From Solenopsis invicta (Eukaryota > Arthropoda > Insecta > Hymenoptera > Formicidae): a stretch of 64,000 nucleotides of DNA. A program made the position numbers and the translations under genes. Location of the stretch: the NCBI RefSeq assembly GCF_016802725.1, contig NC_052667.1, forward strand, positions 26,729,346 through 26,793,345, given 5' to 3'. Positions 27,945-39,325 of the stretch are shown one piece after another (position 1 is the first letter of the stretch; each line of letters starts with the position of its first letter). The notes under the pieces are model-generated. The model saw only the letters and a program-made list of their open reading frames with translations, was not told where the DNA came from and made no database searches.

Positions 27945-28209
27945 GGCCCGGTTGTTCCACCTTTTGTATCGGGTAATTTAACTGTTAGGTACTCTCTAAA
28001 TTCTTTGGAGTGGAATCCCACTCTAAAAGTGTGAAAATCCTGCCAGTCTTGATAAAGAGTGGCAGGGTTTCATACTTTCAGAGTGGAATTCCACTCTTTT
28101 AGATGAAATTCTACTCCAAAAAATTTAGAGAGTAAACCTATGCATTTCGCATAGGTTTACCTAACAAATAAATTACCTGATACTTACCAAAAGGTGGAAC
28201 AACCGGGCC
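27945..28209. mobile_element. outer MITE with long TIRs and TGA target duplication
   Basis: The ends GGCCCGGTTGTTCCACCTTT and AAAGGTGGAACAACCGGGCC are exact inverted repeats. Similarity continues through GGTAATTT/AAATTACC and GTTAGGTA/TACCTAAC. TGA flanks both sides (27942-27944 and 28210-28212), a 3-bp duplication like that of PIF/Harbinger elements. Without the insert at 27992-28132 it would be about 120 bp and almost entirely self-complementary, with a GTAAACCTATGC hairpin in its centre. No ORF. Confidence 0.75.
27992..28132. mobile_element. inner MITE nested in the outer one, TA target duplication
   Basis: A 141-bp palindromic element with ends CTCTCTAAAT...ATTTAGAGAG and internal inverted motifs GGAGTGGAAT, GTGTGAAAATCCTGCCA and GAGTGGAATTCCACTC. 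TA lies on both sides (27990-27991 and 28133-28134), as for Tc1/mariner-type insertions. It splits the symmetric centre of the outer element, so it arrived later. A second copy in the opposite orientation lies at 51621-51769. Confidence 0.75.
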
Positions 28210-28212
28210 TGA

Positions 28213-28234
28213 AAGAGGCTGTAGCCTCTTTTAT
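28213..28234. repeat. short perfect hairpin beside the MITE
   Basis: AAAGAGGC and GCCTCTTT flank TGTA immediately after the right target duplication of the outer MITE, followed by T-rich sequence. It is short and may be chance. Confidence 0.5.
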
Positions 28235-29332
28235 TCTTCTTCTTTATAAAATAATTGATAATATGACTGACACGAGCTTAATAGTTAATGATTCTTTGTC
28301 GACGATCTTTAGATAACAACGGTCGATTATCATTTACAAAACTCTTGAATAATAAAAAAAGAACACTGCGTAAAAAGAGATTATCGATTATGGACGCTTT
28401 GTTGCTTGGTTGAGTTGCATCTCTAAATTCGCGCGAGTATGAAGGCATGATATAATAATGACAGAGTACTTTTAATTTAACAATCGTATATTTTTTCGCC
28501 GAAATGTAAGCGCGCCTTATAATCATATTTTACGATGAAAATTCATCGTTTTGTTGCGTACACTTAACACATCAATATTATTTTCACGATGACGACAATT
28601 AGCAAACAAATCTACGTCAAATTAACAATAGATTACTCTATTGCGGAGTTACGAATCTATAGGTATACAAGCAGCACGAACGTTGATATAAAATTGATTA
28701 TTGAGTATCTTGACATTCACACGCGTCATGAGAGATTACGTTACAGTTCTTTGTTGAATTCGCGGGAAACATGAATAAAGCTGATAATTTGCATATTTAA
28801 TTAAGGGGGTGTTTTTCTCAGATAGGCTTCAGGAAGTTAAAAGTTGCGCTATATGAAGTGAATGTCGATATTCTCGCTTGAAGATGGATTACTTATAAAA
28901 AAGTGGCATTAATTATAAAGAGAATGTATGTAGTTTAAGTACAATTTATACAGATATCATTTTTCATGTTCTTTTCGTTCGGCTGAATTGTTTCGATCTG
29001 CGGTCGTCCACACACAATATAATCGGTTACATCTTCATATTTCTATTTAAAGTTGATTTGCAATAATGGAAAAATTGTAAAGAGAAAAGGCTTTTTCTCT
29101 TTATGTTCTATTCTAAAAAAAAGCGATTAAAAATCTCTACAGAAATTGTTAATTAAATTATTATCAAATAAATAATCTTAAGAATAACTGAATTCAATTA
29201 TATGCGCGTACGTGTCGCCTACCTGTTTGAGTTTTATTTAATCTCGCCGTGATATAATATTTTAAAAGAACTTCCTAGACGTAAGTCCGTGGTCAAACCA
29301 TCGACTACGGGTAACCTTTCACGGTATGCATG

Positions 29333-29353
29333 GGCCTCGTTTATCGCGAGGCC
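29333..29353. repeat. 7-bp GC-rich hairpin
   Basis: GGCCTCG and CGAGGCC separated by seven bases, in a GC-richer patch at 29.28-29.53 kb. No role evident. Confidence 0.4.
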
Positions 29354-29844
29354 GTAACTTACGCGTCACCCGTTATCTGAGCGCGCTTATTATGCATGTT
29401 ATCGTCTCCCCCTTCGACGAGGAGAGAGCCATAAATTTAATAGTCCCCGGTGTGCGGAGGAATCTTCCTTCTTCGGCATGAAAATCTGAATCGACCCTCC
29501 GGGACTCGAGTCCTGGCTCTCTCCTCGTTCTTGTCTCTCGAATTTCATAATGTCTTTTAAATCTATTCGTGTATAACGGAAATATCTGTCAACATCAACG
29601 CGTATAATACGCACGTATTTGAGAAAAATTCAGATATATGTATTTAATTAATTGGGAAATTTTATGCAACTTTTTTAATTTTACTCGCGACCTATCATTT
29701 TATTTAACATTTTCCATTGTCGCGAAGTATCCCTTGCCTAGATCTATTAATTTAGTTATCTTGAACAATTTGCTCGTCGTTAAGAATTATCGCATTGAAA
29801 ATAATTTTTTGCGACGAGCAAACATGCTTCGGGCATACGGTATC

Positions 29845-29888
29845 TGTACGTGCGTGCGTGCGTGCGCGCGCGCGCGCGTGTGTGTGTG
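29845..29888. repeat. alternating pyrimidine-purine tract (TG/CG), Z-DNA prone
   Basis: Forty-four bases of strict pyrimidine-purine alternation: TGCG units, then CG units, then TG units. It ends about 50 nt before the candidate acceptor at 29937. Confidence 0.9.
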
Positions 29889-29937
29889 ACGGCTTGTCGG
29901 CAAAACTATAGTTATCGTGCTCCATTATTTGCAACAG

Positions 29938-30111
29938 GGGAGCAGTTCAGACTCCGACGAACAGTGGAAAATTTCACGCCGATCGCGACTCGGTATCGCG
30001 GAGAGGAAAACAGATAAATTGTTGGCGAGCGGCAACGACGCTGTGTTTACGCGGAACACGAGGAAGCAAAATAAGAAATCGACCGAGAAATCAAATCATC
30101 CGTCGCGATAA
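29938..30111 (+). CDS. candidate coding exon, unknown protein C-terminus
   Basis: A possible acceptor (tccattatttgcaacag, AG 29936-29937) is followed by 57 open codons and TAA-type termination at 30109-30111. The translation begins GSSSDSDEQWKISRRSR and ends NTRKQNKKSTEKSNHPSR. It is rich in Ser, Asp, Lys and Arg and low in hydrophobics, like a disordered protein tail rather than a random translation of this AT-rich region. I recognise no family and see no linked upstream coding exon, so it may be a chance ORF. Confidence 0.25.
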   Translation, partial: GSSSDSDEQWKISRRSRLGIAERKTDKLLASGNDAVFTRNTRKQNKKSTEKSNHPSR

Positions 30112-33100
30112 CGACGATGCCGGGCAACGAGCCCGACGTCATCGGTCGGGGACCGTCTTATCGTCAACAGAATTCTCTCGGCTACTTTAAATGATATGAC
30201 GATCGATTTTTCACTGCCTAGACACGCTTCCGGCAATCGCGGTTTCCCAACTCTTTGACGTAGTTTTATTCGACGCATTCTACTTCGATTGAGTAAACCT
30301 CAAGATATATTTAAATATTTTTATGGCTCGTACACATTATCGTCATGTATCCCAATTTAATTTGTTTGTGCAAAATGTTTCAGATCCCCTTTCAATCATT
30401 AATGAATGTTTTTAATGAATGTAGAGAACTAATTTTATTACAGACGTCTGGGAGAGATTATTGACAACAATTTGTAAAAATTTTTGTATCTGAAATCTAA
30501 TTTTAGATTGACCTTGCATTAGAATAGAACATAAAATTGGATGAAAAAACGCTTTTACTATTTATTCCGCACCTTTTCTACTCATATTCCATAAAAATTT
30601 TTAGACTAATTTAAAATAGTTTTTTTCTCTTCAAAGCTAACGATGCAAAATTTGGACAAATCAAGAAATTTTTTAAAATTAGACTTTATTAATTTGAAAT
30701 ACTCTTTGCTTCATCGAAAACATTTTGGTACTAAAAACTGCAGAGTTATTTACAAAAGCGAATGTTAATAAGTTAAAAGTTAATATATTTTAATTGAAAA
30801 GTTTGCTAATGAGTAATCGTTACGTGAAATATCCTGTCTAGTGAGGCACGAGCAAGAATGAGACTGTCTTTTTGCAAGTCACGTATTGCATGTCATAAAT
30901 CGATGCTAAGTGACCAATAAAACCGTGGCGACCGTACCGATTAGCTGGCATCGCCCACATGCACCGGTAATGGACACGTCCGTTTTTCTAATTACCTGTA
31001 CTCAAATCACCCTAATCGCTCGCCGTCAGCCTGCACTCACTTGCAGCCTCCTCGTCTTTCTTCGTCTGGGTGGCGCGGGCAATTTGTCACGTAAATTAAA
31101 CTAATAACGAAAACGGCCTTGAATCGGCGCCTTCTCTGCAAGATTCGTCTAGCAAAAATTCGACTTTTTCAGTCGGAATCATATTTTTTTATATCGTGTT
31201 CGTGCCGCTTTATCGTAATCTTATGGATGTAAAAAAAAAGAAAATATGTCTGAAAGCATCCAATTCAAATTGTCGCAATTATTCATTTTCAAAGACAGAG
31301 AGTGGAAATTGAATGTCGAATAATTAGCTGCGTAATTAGTGAGAAAGAAAATGAAAATATTTTAGCATAGCAATACCACGTGGTTTTACAAAGATCCTCT
31401 ATACATTCGTATTTTCGTAATAAATCATGAGAATCCTCCACGGGAAAATCTTTCCGTCACGAGGAGGAACGCAAGAGATCGATAAATGATGCAGGCGAAA
31501 CAGGAGTCCATTGATGCTGGGACGTGTGCCCACCGACGAAAAAGAATATTTGCCGATGCCAGGTCGAACGGATAAAGGCATTATTGTCAATTGTCTTTTC
31601 ACAGTAGATCGGCGTTCATTCCGCCGAATAAAAACGAGCGATTTCCGTTGATTAAACTGACGAACGATGCCAGATTTCGCCGTCGAGCGCGAATAATAAC
31701 TCGCACAAATATAACGCAATCGACAATCACCGCAGATATTTTTGCACAATCGATCTCTAAATGTCGACGATCGGGTCGTGGCGACCATACATCGCGTCCG
31801 GCTCCATGCACGCGCGCTTGTGATTAATTAACCGGTTTAATTAGGCGCCTAATTACCACCAGATACGGATCTCCATCGGGATAACCGGGCTTGAGGACCG
31901 CAACCGCGAGACGACGTGTACGTATTATATATGGCATAGTGATGCCCGATACCGGGGCTCTCGGTTACATCCGTCCGCGGTTACGTCCTCGTGTTCCGAG
32001 ACACAGGAGAAGACGCCATTTTAACGCGCATTAGAGCTACCTCAACGTCCCCGTGCGCGGTCATCATTCACACCCTAATGAACGTGAAATCTCCGAGGCG
32101 CTACCATGCCTCGCCCACACGTAAGAAAAGAGCTTTTAAATCGAAGCGATCCTTAACCTTTTCAGGACGATCTCTTTTCCAGCGCAATTATTTTCTTTAT
32201 TAGTGTATACGTGCGGAGGAACTGCACCAGAATTCTCGATTTCAATTTCGACGGTAAATTAAGCGCATGTCCCGGCGGGCGTTCTTTACGGCAGTTGTTT
32301 TAGCATCCAAGCGTGTGCACTTGGAGGCATTTATAAGCCTCGCATTCTCTGCTCTGATCAATAGAACACAGCATCTCGCGATACAAACTCTATCTTCGAG
32401 TCCGCGCGCCGGCGGAATCCCCGACCATTAGAATACCGACATTGCGTGGAAAGAGGGTGACTCGCAAGGCATCCGTTTAATGGCTCTTTTGCACGCTTAA
32501 ATAAATAACTGCGCCACGATCGCGCGGAATGGTAATTATTGCCCGTGTACGTGTACACGAGTGATGCACGCCGCGTGTGCATGCGTGCGCGCGTATATAC
32601 GCGTCTAGAGTGCATTCTGCATGTAATCGTTGCGCGAAGGAGATAGAGGGAGGAATAAACGGGCGAGAGAGCCTTGTGGTACGCCCGGGTCTGTAAAATT
32701 ACGGTTTAAAAGGAACCGGCAAATCGGCATTTATCCGCTGCCAATCGCGTTTATGTACGCGTCTCGCGTACATCTTCCTCAAAAGATGCGCGCGGTCATT
32801 AGTCTTCAATTTCGGAGGGTCCGTCCAAATTCACGATTATCTTTGCAGATTTAAATCTGTAATGTTGCTGAATGAAGTCTCAATTACGCACGGAGTTCGC
32901 TAAAAACAGATACGGAGAAAAGCGCATTAAACGAAATCGAAAGGCGAAAGTATGCTCGGATGTATCGGTTCTCCAGCGGTCGCTGATGTTCGCTTGCACG
33001 ACCCGTGCAAGAGCATCATGAATTACCAGTGGTACGCTAACCTACCCCCGTGGACTCTCCACATTCCTCCCCCCCCCTCCCTCCCTCCTCTGCTTTCGAT

Positions 33101-35973
33101 AGCGTTGCATTATGAAATAGCGTGCAACAAAGTTGCGCAGCGCTGCACCGCCATTACCGCTAATTCCTTAAGTGAGCGATGCTCCGCTCGATCGGGGCTT
33201 TTTCGTTGATCCTTTTGGAGAGTCTCCGCTCTCCCTCGAGAAGAGCCGGCCTCGGTGAATGCCGATACGCGGTTATTAAAGGTCGATCTACTCCCGGCTC
33301 ATCGATCTCTCCCCCACCCTGCCCCCACTCGAGGTCGCCGTCTGTTGCCGATTTATTCGAATTCCTCCCTGGTTTTAATTACCTCACTTTTCCCGTTCTC
33401 GATCGAAAGGATACTCTCACTCGATCGCAATTAATCCGCGCGGATATGTAGCGCTTCGGGGCTCTATCCCCGCGCGATTTATTTCTCGCCATGACTCGTC
33501 CACCTTCATTTCCGTCGGTTTAATTGGCCTCAACTTCCTCGCTTCCCTTACTCGCGACATATTTCTATCGGGCGTCGATTGATATCTTCGATTGGCGAGA
33601 GAGGAATCGGATTTTCATCGAACCGGCCGTAATTGCAAAGGAATGTGATAAAGTCCTCTTCGATTCAGAAACGCCAGGATCGCTTTGTGCGGTTGTCGTT
33701 ATTTTTTCGTCACGTGCACTTTTTGTTGAAGATACAATAGATATAGATAATATTGATTCTTTAGGCATTATAGCCTTTTCCAATGAAATCGTTAATCAAA
33801 GCTATAGCTTCTTTTTTTCAAGCCCCGGAAATGTCGCGAGAAAATGCCAAGGATTTTCGGGATTTCCTCGACGATTGGTACCGAATACGCGGAGTGCCGC
33901 GTATATTCTGAGCCTCGCCGCCACGGCCTCTTAGAAAGACCAATAATTAAGGTAATGGCTACTTTTCAAGTGGATTTCCGTGTGGCTCGATCCGAGCGGC
34001 CTCCTCCCGGTCGGCCGATTACGGTCACGAAGGGCCCCGCCATTTTGCTCTCAGACCCCTTTCTGTCCTCTCTTTACCTTCTTTGTATCCCGAACGGGAA
34101 TAGCTTCCTCTCATCTAACTCCTCTGCTCACCCCCTTCCCCCTCCCCCCGTCTCAATAATTGTGTACACTCATCTCGCTGATTTTCGATCGACCAATATC
34201 GCCGTAATTCCATCCGCTCTTATGTCGCGACGGCGATTTTAAATCACGGTTCGCGATTAAATTCGATGCGGATGAAATAATCTAAACGAGAAAATTCGAG
34301 GGGGAATTAACATCCGTAGGAGCGTCGAATATCAGCAAATTTGTTTTTCATTTGCGTTATATAGTTCGTAAAACATTTTAAATATTTCAAAATTGAAAGA
34401 AATATCGAAAGAAAAAAATATCAATTTTATCTAAATGCTAATTATTGTTTAAATGCCATTTAAAGATTAATCAGTAAAAGAACGCTAGATCACCTATTAC
34501 ACTCTCTCTGAATTATTTTGAACGTCAATATGAATTTCGATGCAGTATTTTGCGACATTTTGGCAATTTAGATAATTAAGGGACGAAAAAGATTGTAAAT
34601 TGTTTTCGAATACTCACGAAGTGAGATAAGTTTATTTTTAGAATAATTGCCGCTTGTGTTTCTCAGAGAGTGCCGATAAAATTTCCCGGCTGCACAAGAA
34701 CGAAACTGGATAATTCGCGTTAATTCTGACCGATATATTGCGAGCTCGCGAAACCACGAAATCGGTGTTTGCGCGATTTTTTTTTTTATAACCGCAAAGT
34801 CGATTTATCGAACCAAATAACCATCGGAGCCAATGAGCCGTCTTAACGGAAACTGCATATCCCGATCCTAGCGCTCCGCGGTGCTTATCTCTGTTCCAGA
34901 TACTCGCGAGAAGACATTTATGCTCGACGCTATCTTAGTGACTTCGCTTTCTCGATTTTTGTATCGCCCTCGTTTACACGCATATGTACGTATTATCTTC
35001 CGATGGTGCGAAGTAAAAACTCCGACGTTAAATCACTCGAGACATTCAAAATAAGCGCTCTCGTTAAAATATAGAATTTGATTTTACCGTGATGTGATCT
35101 CTCGGAGCTCGTGAATTAATTGTGATTAACGGAAAATTCAAAAGTGCGAAGATTTATGAAGAGGAGAACCATTTTTATTTTGCCTCGTAATTTTAACGCA
35201 AAGAGAGAAGAAAGCGCATCTTTGTGAAAATTTTTCTTGTTATAATAAACTATGTGAAATATGTAATAAATATACAAAAAAAAATTAAAAACTATGGAAA
35301 ATATAAAATATGACATGAAAAAAACGAAGATGAAGATATATACAATAATTTTCACACGGCTCCTTTTTTTCTCGAAAGCAAACATCTCGTTGCATAGAAT
35401 GCATCTGGACGATGCGACACTGATCACATGAAACCTGGTCTATATCGAAAGCGAACGCCCAGAAGATGACGGGGAGGGAGATGACGAAGTCGACAACGAC
35501 GACGACGAGGACGACGCAGAAAGTCTACCGGCGTGGCCGGCAATCTGATACAATGGATTTTGAAGAGTGTAATTTTCGTCGGCATACAACAATAGCCATG
35601 CCTGCCTACCTACCGCGCCGTATAATCTCGTCGTCCGCGCGCGCGCGCGCGGTTCTAATTTTCCGCGCGTCATGGGAATCCTCGGTCTTCGCGACTCGAG
35701 GTCGCTCGTCCTCGTCGCGACCGAAAGACCGCGTTTTTCTCAATTTCTGGAAATTTTAACGAGTTGCGAATTCCGGATCGTCATTCTGTAACAATGGTCA
35801 CTACATCCAGCTGCGCATGAAACATTGAAGTTTAATAATATGCACCTCCTTTTTCAAAATATTCAAAACGGCAAGTAACTAGTACGTATTCGACAGATTG
35901 ATTGTTGCTGGAAAATATTAACCAAATAAAAATTATATATAATTAAAAATATAATTTTAATGTTTGATGGCCC

Positions 35974-36123
35974 TTTTTTCTGATGTACAATATCGCCGCA
36001 GTACTAAGAGCAAATAATTTTTCTCAAGTTCACCCTGCATTCTTCTGTGAATAAAAATTATAACTTGAAAAAAATTACTTGCTCTTGGTGGTACAGTATA
36101 GAAGATGTATATATCAGAAAAAA
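35974..36123. mobile_element. 150-bp palindromic MITE-like element
   Basis: The left arm reads TTTTTTCTGATGTACA and then AGAGCAAATAATTTTTCTCAAGTT. The right arm, as reverse complement, reads TTTTTTCTGATATATACATC and then AGAGCAAGTAATTTTTTTCAAGTT. The arms are imperfect inverted repeats with a loop of about 30 bases. It directly abuts the next palindrome. Confidence 0.55.
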
Positions 36124-36274
36124 CTTCATAACAGATTAATATTCCAACATAATATTGTTAGTTAAAATTGCGTAAGTTAATATACGCTACGCGAACAAAA
36201 TTTTATACATATTAACTTACGTGATTTTAAGTAACAATATTGTGTTAAGAGATATTAATCTGTTATGAAATTTT
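36120..36274. mobile_element. second palindromic MITE-like element, abutting the first
   Basis: CATAACAGATTAATAT near the left end pairs with ATATTAATCTGTTATG near the right. Inward, AATATTGTTA and CGTAAGTTAATATA also recur inverted. Arms are about 60 bp, the loop about 30. It shares an A-run boundary with the element at 35974-36123, suggesting side-by-side insertion into A-rich sequence or one composite element. Confidence 0.55.
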
Positions 36275-37264
36275 AGTCAACATTACTCAACCTACTATAC
36301 ATATTCTCCAACACCGAGAAGTACCATAAATTAAATCAGATTCTGTGTGTAATTTTTTCTTTTTTTTTCCAAAGGAAATAAACTCGAGACGAAGAGGGTC
36401 GAGCAGATTTGCCTGTTGCTTGCTTTTCGAATCGGGTCTCAGTATCCGGTACATCCGAGCTTCGCCTCGAATGCGATAAATTCAGTTCGCGCGTTTACAC
36501 GGAAAAGTACGGCCGGCATTAATCAGCGAGTACCGAGTGTTAAAAGCCGTCCAAGAGGGTTAATACCTCCGTCCCTCTCTCGCAGCCAAAGAAATACTGC
36601 TCGACATACGGCGAGGCGAGTCGAGCCGGCGCAGGGCGAGAGCGCGCCGCGCGGTCCTCTTGATCGTCGATCAAATCGATTCCCGCCGTAAATCGTCCGG
36701 GGGATCGATCCGGGGAACGAGGGGGCGTGCCGGCAAAAGAGTTGCTCCGCTTCTCCACCCGGTATCGCACGGGCACACCGCGATTCGTTCCGGCGAGGAT
36801 CGCGGAAGATCCCGCGCCCGAGATCGCGCCTTAATCTGATGTAAAGGCATTTCTTTCCCGAGAAACCCGCCCGCCCGTCCGTCTGTCGATCCGTCCGTGA
36901 GATCACGTCGATAACACGTTTCCTACGCGCCTAATCCCGCCTTGTCGAGATGGTATCGCGTCCCCGAGGTCGCCCTCCCTTCGCGCTCTGCTCGCACGGC
37001 TTCCTCGAGGGTGGCTGCTGATGTCTCGGAGTAGAGATCTTCGATCCCTCGATCGGTCGCGATTACACTCGGAAGGCTGTCGTTCACGCTGTCACGACAC
37101 TAGTTTGTACGAGAACTCCCCGCGTGGCAACCGGTCTTCCGAAGGGTGAATCTTTTTAACCCCTTGATGTTTATTTATTCGAAATGCGCCTCGATGGGAT
37201 AAACTTCTTATTTTAATAGTCTCAATAGTCAAAATTTATTGTTATTCTCTTCTGGCGTCATTTA

Positions 37265-37288
37265 AATTCTTGCGTCAGCGCAAGAATT
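37265..37288. repeat. perfect 10-bp hairpin, TCAG loop
   Basis: AATTCTTGCG and CGCAAGAATT are separated by TCAG. Confidence 0.7.
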
Positions 37289-38375
37289 CAAATAACAGAT
37301 GTGCCAGCTAAATAAATTCACATAGATTATTCTTTTCAAGTGCTGTTGATGTCATGCTGTACAATACATGCATGGCGTACTCCCGTGCGATTTTATCGCG
37401 TCGCTCCGAATCGAACAAATACGGAATAGCTTTAAAAGAGGAAAGAAATTAACATAGGCTTAGGTAGACTAATGACTTCAGCGGCGCGATGCCACCGTTC
37501 AGATTAGCTGCAAAGGAGAACGTGACTTCTCTCTCTCGTATATATTTGAATCGATTATTCCGAGGAGAGAGCTTAAATAAACGTTTTAAAAATGAACTGA
37601 TGCGAAGGGGAGAGAAGAGCACTTTATTCTTTTTTTTTTACATCTAATAAAATTGAATGTGTAAATTGAATTATAATCGAATTATTAGCACATTCTTCCT
37701 TCTTGTTTTTATGATCGAAAATAAGTAAAAACTTTATCGATGAAACAATAAATTGGAGCATTTTATAATCGTCGAATCAGACTCGTCTTCCGCGTTATTC
37801 CAAGAATTAAGGAAGATTAGAGTTAATCAAACTTATTTTTTTTTTAAATCTTCTAAAATTTTAGTTACGATGTGTAATATAAAAAGAATAAGTGCAAATA
37901 ATAAGCTAACATTAGAATTAACCGACGCCAGTGAAACCGGTCCCTGCAGATGCTCAATCGGAGGATCGTTTTCTTTTTCTATTCAGACCGCAAGTTTCGC
38001 TCGGGAACTTTATTCTATCGCCAAGCGAAGTCAGTTATTTATGTCTCTTTTTGTTCTTATTCCATGCGCGATCTATGGATCCAGATTGAGTCCGCAGCTG
38101 CCTATTCAGGCCGTTCAGGTATCCTTTGCTCTTCATTGTAAAAATATACGCGCAAGTTGACCTCCCTCCATATATCTACATATATTCAGATACTATCATA
38201 TCGTCCGCTTCTCCACTTGGTCGCTCTTTCACGAGCAAAAAAAGACTTTCAATGCGCGGCTATCCATAATTATATTCGAAAAGTTTCCAACGCACCGCGA
38301 AACCGTTCAGATCTCATTATTATGTTTTCTCTTTGAGGATCTGTATAAATAATTAGCAATTTAAATTTGTACGCT

Positions 38376-38589
38376 GAGAAAAAAATTTGTTGAAGAATTA
38401 AAATATTTAATCCGATACGTGCAAATAAATGTTGAGTTGGTTTAATTAAGTCTTGATTAAACAAATTTGATTGGTTGACATGAATGAACTATTTGCGAAC
38501 TTTTTTGTGCAACTAAATAACTGTTGAATCAGCCCAATGTTCAGCCGATCGTATCGAACTATTTTACTTTTTTTACAAATTTTTTTCTC
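38376..38589. mobile_element. about 214-bp candidate MITE with GAGAAAAAAATTTGT ends
   Basis: GAGAAAAAAATTTGT at 38376-38390 and its exact reverse complement at 38575-38589. Interior AT-rich, no ORF, no further inward symmetry that I can follow. The ends are low complexity, so this is weaker than the other elements. Confidence 0.35.
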
Positions 38590-38974
38590 ATTGTCAGTGT
38601 AGAATAAATTTAATTCGCCAACTTTTTACAAAATACTGTATTATCTGTATAATGTTTTTCCGCTAATAAATTAATGTTACGAATTTTAATATCACGTACA
38701 ACTTTTAGCTGTTAGGGACAAATCGCGTTGTTCGTAAATTTGACTTGCGATGATCTAAACTTCTCGGCTACCCCGTAAACGGGCGCTCCTACGAAATACC
38801 GCGCCAGTCGGCTGGCCGCCGCGCCGGTGCAAGCAGAAAAAGTTTAAAAAGGGGAAAAAGAAAAAAAAGAGAGAGAAGTGGGGCCGCGAGGCGATTTCGA
38901 TTCCTAAGCCCTGCCGACAGAGCCAAACATGTTATTTTCTCGTTCGCGGTGCCCGATGTCCGATCGACCAGCCG

Positions 38975-39230
38975 GCTCCGATTGGTCCCTCTTGGTTTCT
39001 AACCCGTCCCACCGCCTCCGCCAAGCCGTCCAATCGCCGCGCCGGCTGATAACAGAGTCCATAATTAACGCGATTTGTTAATGAGCGCCGGGACAGTCGA
39101 CGACGACTGAATGAAAACTGCGCGGACGAATTTAGTCGCGGCTCGGCTAGATATTGGTTCGGCGGTGGCGAGATCATCCGGTCCCCGTCGTTCGACTGCA
39201 TCTCTATAAACCGGAAGTGATTGGCGCGTT
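38975..39230 (+). promoter_or_regulatory. candidate NTAN1 promoter: CCAAT boxes, ETS site, TATA
   Basis: A CpG- and GC-rich stretch in an AT-rich setting. It has ATTGG at 38981-38985, CCAAT at 39030-39034 and ATTGG at 39220-39224. TATA-like CTATAAA at 39204-39210 is directly followed by the ETS consensus CCGGAAGTGA at 39211-39220. Such a cluster is typical of a housekeeping promoter. It is the nearest such cluster upstream of NTAN1, which needs an upstream noncoding exon. The link to NTAN1 and the strand are inferred. Confidence 0.5.
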
Positions 39231-39234
39231 CGGA

Positions 39235-39325
39235 ACTTCGAAATTCAAGATTCGTCGAAGCGCCGCGATCGATTCATGGACTATGATTGAGTGCAAATCG
39301 CATTGAGACGCGGATCGAACTATCC
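39235..39325 (+). other. candidate 5' noncoding exon of NTAN1
   Basis: Sequence just below the TATA/ETS cluster, ending at a good donor tatcc|gtgagt (GT 39326-39327). Spliced to the acceptor at 42921 it would give a 5' UTR with a 3.6-kb first intron. A tiny upstream ORF (M-D-Y-D-stop) lies within. The start is a guess from the TATA position. A second donor-like site (gact|gtaagt, about 39590) is an alternative end. Confidence 0.35.

Larger units (their letters stand above)
30112..38970. other. noncoding stretch with GC-richer islands
   Basis: No exon with recognisable homology. Islands at about 30.9-31.1, 31.4-32.9, 33.0-34.3 and 36.4-37.1 kb are richer in CpG and hold many overlapping + strand frames of 60-136 codons with arbitrary translations. 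AT-rich DNA between them holds palindromic elements at 35.97-36.27 and 38.38-38.59 kb. The islands could be enhancers or unrecognised noncoding exons. Confidence 0.4.

Noticed and set aside
33524..34242. Overlapping + strand ORFs of 132-136 codons
   Set aside because: Several frames overlap with arbitrary translations. They lie in a CpG-richer island without splice-bounded conserved sequence.
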